The notes under the pieces: model-generated
What the model was told of the DNA's origin: nothing
The model's database searches: none
Seen by the model: only the letters and a program-made list of their open reading frames with translations
Made by a program: the position numbers and the translations under genes
Shown: positions 40,035-64,000 of the stretch, piece by piece
Layout of the letters: the number at the start of each line of letters is the position of its first letter
How positions within the stretch are numbered: the first letter of the stretch is position 1
NCBI RefSeq assembly: GCF_004027225.2
Contig: NC_044278.2
Span: forward strand, 95,348,743 to 95,412,742
Reading direction: 5' to 3'
Length of the DNA: 64,000 nt
DNA from: Strigops habroptila
Taxonomy: Eukaryota > Chordata > Aves > Psittaciformes > Psittacidae

Positions 40035-42587
40035 CAATGAAAGGCTCTGTGCCTTGGGTTGGCCTCCCAGGTCAGGCTATTCCCCTCTGTTACAGCCGAG
40101 AAACTTACTTAGTGTGTGCGTAACTTCCTCCTGACTTACTCAGTGTGTAGTTGCTTGGAGTTGTGAAGTGGGTGGCTGCATGGAGCACTGATAGTTTCTG
40201 TTTCTGGGAAGATCTTTGTCCTGAAGCTACAGCATGGAACATGTATTGCTGTGTTGGCTGCAGCTTATTCCCGTGCACTGTATGTGCTGGGTTCAATTGC
40301 TGAATACAGAGATGTGCAGTGCTGGGAACGCATGATGCTCATTCCATAATGCTGTATACCAAAACTAGGTATAAATAAGCCTAAATTCAGGCAGGACATG
40401 ATGAAATCAAACAGTCTGACACCAACTTCCTAATTTTCTTGAGTCAGTAGTTTATGACTTGAATGAGGCAACCTGGTTTGGGTCTAGCTTTTGTTTTGCA
40501 GCTGAAACTTCCTGCACTGTCCTTTGTTTATTGGGTTTGGGGGGATTGTTTGGCTGGATTTTTGTTTTTTTACAGAGGTATATTTGCATTACTGCTTTAC
40601 TTTTTTTTTCCTTTTTAAAAGGTTTACATGACTTTTAGTGCAGTACTTGTACTAGTGCCATGGGTATAACGCGCTGACTTCAAAGTCACAGCAAGTATGT
40701 TCTCAAAAGCTCCTTCCTTGTGCCTGTTTTCTTTCTTGAGGCACATCACCTTCAAGAAAATGGCAAGAAGCTCCATTAAGTTCCAGCACCAAAATGAATC
40801 TGAAATCATTTATTTAGGGTGCGTCTCCCATGAGGAGGATGACAGGGGCTGTGTGGCTGGAGCACTGGTGGCCATGGACCGGGCAGCTGGAGAACCGTGT
40901 CTCAGCAGACTGCTGCTCACTGGTGATGAGATCAAAGTGACAGGCAGGAGCTGGGCAAGCCAGGGCCAGCCCTGAGGATGCAGTAGGGCACAGCCTGCCA
41001 TAAGCCAATCTGTGGCGTTTTTGGCTTCTCCCTCTGGTCAAGGCCTTGATCTTTCCCAGACAGTTAACACTCCAAGGTCCTGTTCTCCAGCAATTTTCCT
41101 GCATTAGTACTTTCCTGTCAGCAGCAGCACATGAGCTCCCATGCAGTGCTGAACATGGCTAATGGGGTCTTCAGCTCTGCGAGGGGAGGCAACAACAAGG
41201 TCATTTGTTACTTCTGCTGATGGTGCTGGGGGGATAAATAGCAATGTGAGGGATTTTTGTTTTAATGTAGGTTGAAAATAGTGTGCAGAAAAGAACAACA
41301 GAAATATCGAGGCTGTTTTCTATATTGAAGACAGAGCAGCACCTGATTGAAGGCAGTCACAAGTGCTTCTTCCAGGGAGAAAATTCGGGAGAATAAAGGT
41401 CTCTCTAAGGGGAAAGCTCAGTGGGAACCAAGGGACTGAAATAGTGCCTTCCTGCCAGGCTGTGGTGCCCGTACTGCCCAAAGCCCTCGGGTTGCCTGCA
41501 GCCATCTCCACCAGGACACGTCCCCAACCCTCCCAGTCATTCCCATGCGCTGCCTTTGAAGAGGTATTTTTCCTCAGGGGCACAGTATATTTTGTCCCCA
41601 TCTCTCTTGGGCAGCTCTGGAGGCTCAGGACCACTTTCCTGCTCTTCTCTGCTGAGCTTCCCTTGCTTTGCCAGTGACAGGTCCATCCCATCTTGCAGAA
41701 ATGAGGCATCCCTGGGAATGGTCTGTCATATTTTGCCTTGCTGTTGACCTTCCCGCAGGAAGAGGGGAAGCTACTTCTCCATCCTCATGAAAGCTTCACC
41801 CTGAGGTGTGCCATGCAGATACCTTACAACCGGTGCGGTGCTGTAAGGCTGCTCCAGCCCTGTGCTAACCCAAACCTCTGGAACTACTGCCTCTGTTGAG
41901 GGATGGACTTTTAGCATTGGTGTTCATTTACACTATTATCAAAGAAAAGGACTACTGTTAAGAGCTGTCAAAAGCCAGAAAATAATGATGTGTAAAGTGC
42001 ATGCCTGTGAGCAGAACAGACCCTCTCCTGATCCTACATCCCTGGAAAATGAGGGCTCCAGCTCTGCTCTCAGCAGGTATTTTTCTTCCCGAGGAAACCT
42101 CCAGTTTGTTCTTTCCAAAGTCCTTTCCCTCCATTTTCACACCTCATGTGGGCCTGTGTGAGCTTGTCCTCTCACTGCAGAAGCCAGTGGCTTCGTTCCC
42201 CCACCATGCTTTAGTAAAGCAGCACATATTGCTCCTACATCTAAGACAAAGCGGAGCGTTGCCGCAGAGCCACCAATTGCCAAGCGGTTGTTGTCTGTGC
42301 AAGTGGTTGTGGCCTGTTGAAAACAGCCACATTGCCATACCCAAATGTGGTTAGCCAGCGCAGGCCAAAAAAACCTTAATAAAAATCCAAGGCCTAAGAG
42401 AAAATGTAAGAACAGTTCATCAGCTCTGGGAGCGATTGTTCCTCACAGCAACCAGTAGACAGGACATTGATGGTGCCAGACTGATTTAAAGCATTAGAGC
42501 TTTGGAGGTGACAAGTTTCAGACTGGACTGGAGCAGAAGTTTATGCTTCTGATCCAACCACAGAGAGCCAGGCAGGGGTGAGGGCAG

Positions 42588-42925
42588 AGGGGGACACCTT
42601 CCACTAGACCAGGTTGCTCCAAGCCCTGTCCGGCCTGGCCTTGAACACTTCCAAGGATGGAGCATCCACAACTTCTCTGGGCAACCTGTGCCAGGGCCTC
42701 ACCACCCTCATAATGAAGAATTTTTTCCTAGTATCTAACCTAAACCTGCCCTGTTTCAGTTTAAAGCCATTCCTCCCTGTCCTGTCACTACATGCCCTTG
42801 TAAAAAGTCCCTCTTCAGCTTTCTTTGTAGGCCCCTTCACGTATTGGAAGACTGTTCTAAGTATCTCCAGAGCCTTCTCTTGTAACAGTCTTCCAATACG
42901 TACAGGGGGCCTACAAGAAATATGA
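42588..42925 (-). mobile_element. CR1 LINE fragment with inverted 5' segment
   Basis: Reverse CR1 runs from 'gacaccttccactagacc' at the left through 'tagtatctaacctaaacctg' and 'cactacatgcccttgtaaaa' to 'ccagagccttctctt' near 42881. From about 42884 the text continues as the same CR1 region in the opposite orientation ('cttccaatacgtacaggggg'). The two copies of 'acgtattggaagactgtt' (42839-42856 and reverse 42884-42901) are identical. Confidence 0.85.
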
Positions 42926-42973
42926 AAATATATAAAAATATATAGAGGATAAATATATATATTTATAAATATG
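42925..42973. repeat. AT-rich simple repeat
   Basis: An imperfect run of 'atata' and 'aaata' units directly follows the inverted CR1 end. Confidence 0.8.
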
Positions 42974-44500
42974 CAAGTGCTTAAGTCAGGAAAACTCCTG
43001 GAGTATCCTAAGAGCTCAGATGTTAACTAAAATACCAAATACAGAAAAAACTGTGACTACTACAAGCAGTGACTTCTCCCCTTCCCCTCAGTTTTTAATA
43101 TTTCCAGCACAGATCTCTGGTTGAACTCCCCTAGAACCACCTTGCTGGATAGCAACAGCCATGCAGAGCTCAGTGCAGACACTTGGCTCCGTGCTGCTGA
43201 CACAGAGGTCAGGTTTAAAACCTCAGCAGTTTGATTTACAGGGAGAGCAGGAACATGCTCCTGCTGCAGGAGCAAGATGCCACCTCGCTAAATACTCCCC
43301 TTGGACTGCACCCTTTTCTCGGCACAGAGCCCTGAAACACTGAGATTACAGAGCTGGAAGTGAGCGTTATTGCTATGTGTCCAACACAGGGTCTGCACAT
43401 CCAGCTCCGTGTAAGTGTTCACAAACGAGCTCTTTGGGCAGAATTTTTCCATGTGAGACACAGGCACCAGCTTGTGTTTTAGCAGCAATTGAAACCATTT
43501 TCATTTGCTTCCAAACATGCAGAAAAAAGATAGGTTTTTAACCTCTTATTTTTTAATTTTTAATATTTATTCTAAACCAGTAAAGGCAACGGCTCAGAGA
43601 CATGAAACATGACAGAGATTGAGGGATGCAAAAACCCTTTTTGATGAAGCTACACATTTTCTGGAAATTTTGTATGTATTTTATTTAAACATGAGAATTT
43701 GACAAGTCCAAAGACAACTCCTACCCACATTTCATCCCGAGATTTCCTGTGTGCTGCTGGGCTTAAAATGACAAAGCCTGAGACCATGCAAACCATTCCC
43801 AGAGAGCTAACGTCAAATACTCTCACAATTACAGGAATGGGGCCTGACCTCACTGTGGTCCTTCCCCTGTAAGCTAGGGTCACCACGGCAAGGGGAACAG
43901 AAGGACTTTATCCCTTAGTTTCAATGTAGGCAATATCTAGGTTTCAGGGAGCCCTAACAGGACGCAGAAGTACAAAACGGAGGGGAAACCAGTTGTAAAC
44001 TGTACTGAACAGAAAGGAACAGCGATGAGTCAAATCCCAGGGCAAGAGATACAGCTTCCCTAAGCATCTCCCTGCACAAACCTAGAACTGAACTTGCTGA
44101 AGCCTCTGGCAAAATATTTCAATTTCATCCTCCCTTTTCATGTAGAGAATTTGTATGAGGGATCGTCTGGCTTCATGAGAGAGGGTTAAAAAACCTCCAA
44201 AAAAAAAGGGAAAAAGCCACTGAAGATGATCAGCTTGCAAATAACCAAGATGCAGACACAAGCTCCCTTATGCTTCATTTCAGCACATTAGAAAAATCTA
44301 ACACCACAGTTTTTCTCAGGATTCCATTTAGTAAAGAGGACAGCTAATCCATCCTCCACATCTTCATGCATCCCTGGGTCCTGATATTAACTTACATTGA
44401 GCAAACCGAAGGCTAACGTCCTCCTCCTGCAGCTCCCTTGCTGTGCCCAGGGAAGAGCCTTCCTGCAGGATATCTCAATCCTCCATGAAACTTGCTATTT

Positions 44501-44533
44501 TTCCTGAGATACAGGAAAAATGTATCTCAGGAA
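44501..44533. repeat. 12-bp inverted repeat with 9-nt loop
   Basis: TTCCTGAGATAC and GTATCTCAGGAA are exact reverse complements around 'aggaaaaat'. Intergenic. Confidence 0.9.
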
Positions 44534-46347
44534 TATTGTGTGGCGACATTGACCCTATTTTACTGCTGCAGACGAAGGCAGAGCAGTAAAGACTTTAGCC
44601 TTCATTTTAAAACATAAGAATCATGGGTTTAGTATTCTTAGGTGCAATACACAAGGCTGTAATGTCCCCAACACCTATTTTAAAAACTAAGGTTGAGAAA
44701 AAATAATTCCTATGCTCCTTTATAAACTTGATGCTGCTCAAGAAGGCTGTATCGTGAATGCATTTAAAAAGGAAGCTGCTCGTGGTGCTGCAACAGCAGC
44801 TGGACACCTCTGGGTCTAGGCCAGCAGCACAGATCAGACCTGCGCATTACTGCTTCTGCAGCAGGATAACGTATACGCAAACCACAATCAGAAAAGCGCA
44901 AAGCTGCTCTAGTTTGTGATCCACATCTTAACACGAGGTAGTTTTCCTGAGCAGTCCGAAGTAATGCACCACCCAAAGCAGGCCTGAGCAGCTCAGGCAG
45001 GCCCAGCTCACTCTGCCCGCACTGCTGCTGAGTGGATGGTGGCAATGGTGACAAATCCCTGCAGCAAAATCTCCCAAGGCTTTGCCTGCTGGAGCTCACA
45101 GTTTTCTATTTTTTTTCCTTTTCATCCTGAAAAGTGCTTTCTAACGGCTTGGCATAATTTGTTGTCCTACATATGTTTGAATAGAAGCATAATTATGACA
45201 CAAAAGGGAGTATTTTTTTACACCACAAAGTAGAAGGAACACAAGGCAACTAGGCTGCTTTGGTAGAAATGACTGGTTTGAAACACCCTCAGAATCTAGA
45301 GGGGGTTATGGTTCTGATTAGAGTAACAAAATGGGCCCGAACTATCATTCAGGCCGCTGGTATTTTTAAAGGTTTTTAAACAATATGCCTGTCAGTGGAC
45401 CTTCTTACTCATTTGTTTAGCAGATCAAGCAAACAAAATGAAACTAACTGTATTTTGAGAAGTATGGGGAACATGCAAGATATCCTCTAGGTTTTATTCT
45501 AAGTAAGATGTCTCTTAAAATAATGCACTCTTTATTCTAAGGCAGTGCCTGTCAAGCCATCTAGCTAGACCTGCTGGATGATTAACAGGTTGCCAAAACC
45601 CACCACCATTCATTTTGTCAATTGAAAACGGAGGGAATCAAAGAGATTGAACTGCTTTTGGAAATGGGAGTTGGGTTCTTCTGAAATCTTTATGCTTTAT
45701 ACACCCGTCAAAGAGCATTTGCAAAGATTTAAATACAGTCCTGGAAGCTCATCTCCATCATCAATGTACCCATGGAGAGAGTGTGATTCACCTGACTGAC
45801 ACGCAGCAAGGATGGCAAAGCCATAGCTGCAGAATCACAGGCACCTTCAAGCAGTTCAAGAAGTTTTCCTCCACTGCAGCTTTCACATAATTAAAGCAGG
45901 ACTGTACTAATTAGGGGGCTGCTGGACAGTGCAAGTCTATGGCACCTCCAGTCTACCCCTGAGCGTCCCCCTTACGGGATTGCTCATGCCTGAGGTGAGG
46001 GATCCCTTCCAGCTATGGAGTGCCGTTGAAGGCCAGTCTCCTGCCTAAAGCTGGTTTTGACGCACACCTCCTCCCAGCACACGCTGGGCAGGAGTTGCTT
46101 GCTTGTACAGCATCCTGAGCTTAAAATCAATGCTGGATCAGCACTGGGAGCCTGGAAAGGACATTTCTAGAGGTAGAACAGACTGTGAAAGTTTGAAAGT
46201 GAAGTTGCTATTTAATAGTTACGTGGATCAGCTGCAGCTCACTTACCAAAGCCTTGTATACGTGTTTGGGAAACATCTCCCTTAAAAAGTATAAAACTCC
46301 ATACTGGAACAGTATCCAAAGTTTCAGAGATGACTGCATTAGCGTAC

Positions 46348-48965
46348 TTTATTCATTCTTGTATAACATACTTCAAACTTTGATGCGGAGTTCTGCTAAC
46401 TAATATCTAGTCAAAGACAAAAACTCCTAAGTCAATCCATGAAGACTAAGCAGTTTCATAACCTTCAAAATAAGTTCTTGAATTTTTTATAGTATTTGAT
46501 AGCAGCTTTTTATTGGTTACAAAACCTAAGCCCATATACAAAATTAGGAACACATTTAGATGCCTCTTTGAAAGAACGTTTTAGTCTATTTTAACTGATA
46601 GTTTAAAAAAATAATAAAAACAATGCAATTTTAAACACTGTTCTGAAAACGTAAAAGTGCAGCAATATACTTTGTTTCCTTTATTAACTATGAAATGGTG
46701 CAATCCCAATCAAAAGCTGATAAGGTCACAACAGAAAGAACTGAGCAAATGCTTTGTCCTGCCTTACCCAGTTCTCCGATGTTCACTTTTAATGTAATGC
46801 ATTGAGTGCAAGAAAAGGATCAAATCTTCACAGTAGTGGAAAACTGTTGTTTCAGTATCAATTTGTATGTCATCTCCAGGATAATAGCGAGTGCAGGCGG
46901 AACAGGGTATCCGTCAGTCTATATGGCATACAGGGAGACTAAATTGAATTAGAAGGGGGGAAATATTTGTTCATGTTAACATCTGCTGGAACTCTAATTT
47001 CACAAAAACTTTGTGACCTTACCTAACTTTGACTTTTTATTGTTTAGTTTTTTAGCAAACACCACACAGTTTCAAGATTTTTAGACTATAGTGTGTGAAT
47101 AGGATGCAGTTACCATATGAAGCTTCAACTCAACTTTTGGGAAAAGAAAAAAGGCACAATGAACTTCAACTCAATTTTATGTGCACAAGAGTTGAAAAAT
47201 CTGAGCCACCTTAAAGAGAAATTGATTCTAAAATTTATAAAACCTATAAATAATCAGAGGCCAAACCACTATATTAAAACAGATTATCTAGCAAGTAAAA
47301 ATCTTGCAGTTTAAACATACGCTTGTATCCAGTTGAGATACAAGACAACTCACTCTTTAAAGTGGCTCCACCTTGGCAGATATATATTTAATGAATGCAC
47401 ACCTGCTATGCGTTGTTCATCAGTGGAAAAACAGCTGATCCACAAAGCTCTGATGGCATCTGTCCTTATCTTCATCACAGTAAATACAACCCACATCCAA
47501 TAACTAAATTAGTTTAGATTTTTCTATCCCTTCACATCAATGCATTGGGAAATTACACCCAGTAAACAACAGCAACAAAACCAGTTTGTGTGATAGCTTA
47601 CAGAATTTCAAAGTTATCGCTCTTCACCCCAGCAATACCAAAATCCCTTTGAAAATGACTGGGTCAGACGATTTTCCAAAAGCAATGACCTCACATACCT
47701 TATGTAAAGTTATTTAATGTGCGCTGCACATCAGGTTGATGCTGAATAGCGGCAGCTTCCATACAGCCTCACACGTCAACCAGTTTGTATCTTTTTTTAA
47801 TCATGTGAATAAGATTTGAGACTAACTTCTGGATTACTCTTCCGATACTCCAAGAATGAAGCTTTTATGACGCTTCTAAGTAGTTGCTGGTTTGTTGCCA
47901 ACCACATCATCATAAGCACTGATTACTAAGTAAAAAATAGTTTAAGACTAAATTACAGTAAACATGAAAGCTCCACAGTTTAAACCCAATATAAATCAAC
48001 CATATCCAATTATCAATTTAAAACAAAATATATTGACTACTGAAAGTTGAAAGCAAGATTCTTTTAAACTAATACATTTTTGGACAGATATTTTTCTTTT
48101 TCTACAGTCTGGGACTCTTGCTTTCAGCTTAAACAGAAGTTCAAGTCCATAACAGGTTGTAGCTCAGGTAAAATACCATGCACAGCATTTGATTACTTCA
48201 AAACAGCAGGAACACACAGGCTGAAGTGAGTGGTCAAATAGGGCTCGCTGTTCTCAAAAATTAGGTATAATGGCAAAAGCTTTACCAGTCCAAATCTACA
48301 GTTCATTCTCCAACCCTGGTTTCTGAGGCAGTTAATGAACACACATCAATTACTGATAGCTGAAGTAGTTTTTTGTTTTAAACTTAAGTGTTTAATCAAT
48401 TGCCAAGTGTTTGTTTGTTTTTGTTTAAGTTACTTTTATTTCAGTTTCACCAATGAAATTCATTTGGCTTGCATTTTTGAATCTATTCTTCCACATAAAG
48501 TATATGAAAATATGTTTGTGGAGGACGATGATGGAGGCTCAGAGCAAACTGGGCCCCTGTGAAGTCTTCCAAAATGTATGCATCATACCAAAGTGTCTTG
48601 ATCCACAGCGCACCGTTTTCCAAAGAAGCTACTTTTCCGTGGAAAGCCAATGTGCCACCACTATGGAATATTCTTAACAAAACTGCAGATTGCGGTTGTC
48701 AGCATGTGGCACCAGGAAAAAGGCAAAAAAAGGTAGTCGGGACTGTTAAAAAGAATTCTGGAACAGTTTGAGAGATCATGCATATGCATTTACAGTCCAT
48801 GTGATAGTGATGTTTGGCAACTGCAAAGTGACCGATACATGGCTTGCTTTAGAAGCATCAAAACGAAGAGGCATGTGTGTCTTGGAGCCTTTTGTTTCTT
48901 CACTTGGTAGCCATCTGGTGGTGCTTCATACTGGTGTGGGACAGAGAAGCTGCACTTTTTTGAAC
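46348..48965 (-). other. KPNA3: KPNA3 3'UTR with several poly(A) signal candidates
   Basis: Minus-strand AATAAA hexamers lie at 48440-48435, 46685-46680, 46514-46509 and 46353-46348. The stretch is AT-rich and lacks splice-framed coding exons. A UTR of about 2.6 kb would be in line with the long UTR known for mammalian KPNA3, but the end used is not certain. Confidence 0.5.

Positions 48966-64000
<15,035 letters not shown>

Larger units (their letters stand above)
35641..46340. other. Intergenic interval between ARL11 and KPNA3
   Basis: About 10.7 kb with five CR1 fragments, several small palindromes and an AT-rich tract at 42925-42973. Open frames up to about 130 codons (for example around 41.3-41.7 kb) overlap on both strands and match nothing I recognise. 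EBPL exons, expected here by human synteny, were not found by eye. Confidence 0.6.

Overview
The window looks like a bird nuclear chromosome. It carries eleven or more CR1 LINE fragments whose 3' ends read through the familiar 'ttctatgattctat' tail, vertebrate exon-intron genes with canonical GT-AG splicing, one sharp CpG island, and compact introns. The CR1 wording (for example 'gacaccttccactagacc') resembles copies from neoavian birds more than galliforms, but that is an inference and the species is not identified.

Layout: (1) 1.1-25.3 kb, minus strand: RCBTB1, an RCC1-repeat plus BTB protein. All eleven coding exons were located; they join in phase to exactly 531 codons, the length known for mammalian RCBTB1. 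Its promoter is the CpG island at about 25.04-25.86 kb, which has four CACGTG E-boxes (one a perfect GTCACGTGAC palindrome), a CCAAT box and a phased row of CCGTT (MYB-type) motifs. (2) 25.9-33.3 kb: intergenic, with CR1 fragments and a striking 86-bp inverted repeat (84/86 matching) around a 130-bp spacer at 29.7-30.0 kb. (3) 33.58-34.19 kb, plus strand: ARL11, an intronless-coding ARF-like GTPase of 201 aa, with its own TATA-like element and a cluster of ETS/PU.1-like sites just upstream. (4) 34.2-46.3 kb: ARL11 3' flank and a CR1-rich intergenic interval. EBPL, which lies here in human, was not recognised. (5) 46.3-64.0 kb, minus strand: KPNA3 (importin alpha-4), from its 3'UTR up through the eleven 3'-most coding exons (about residues 129-521). 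Its first exons and promoter lie beyond the right edge.

The order RCBTB1(-) / ARL11(+) / KPNA3(-) matches human 13q14, so this is a conserved syntenic block of unrelated genes, not an operon or a novel gene cluster. No bacterial-type system, CRISPR array, tRNA, rRNA or intact mobile element was seen. The most unusual structures are the long inverted repeat at 29.7 kb, the E-box/MYB promoter architecture, the possible lineage-specific ARL11 promoter, and a CR1 copy carrying an inverted 5' piece at 42.6-42.9 kb.
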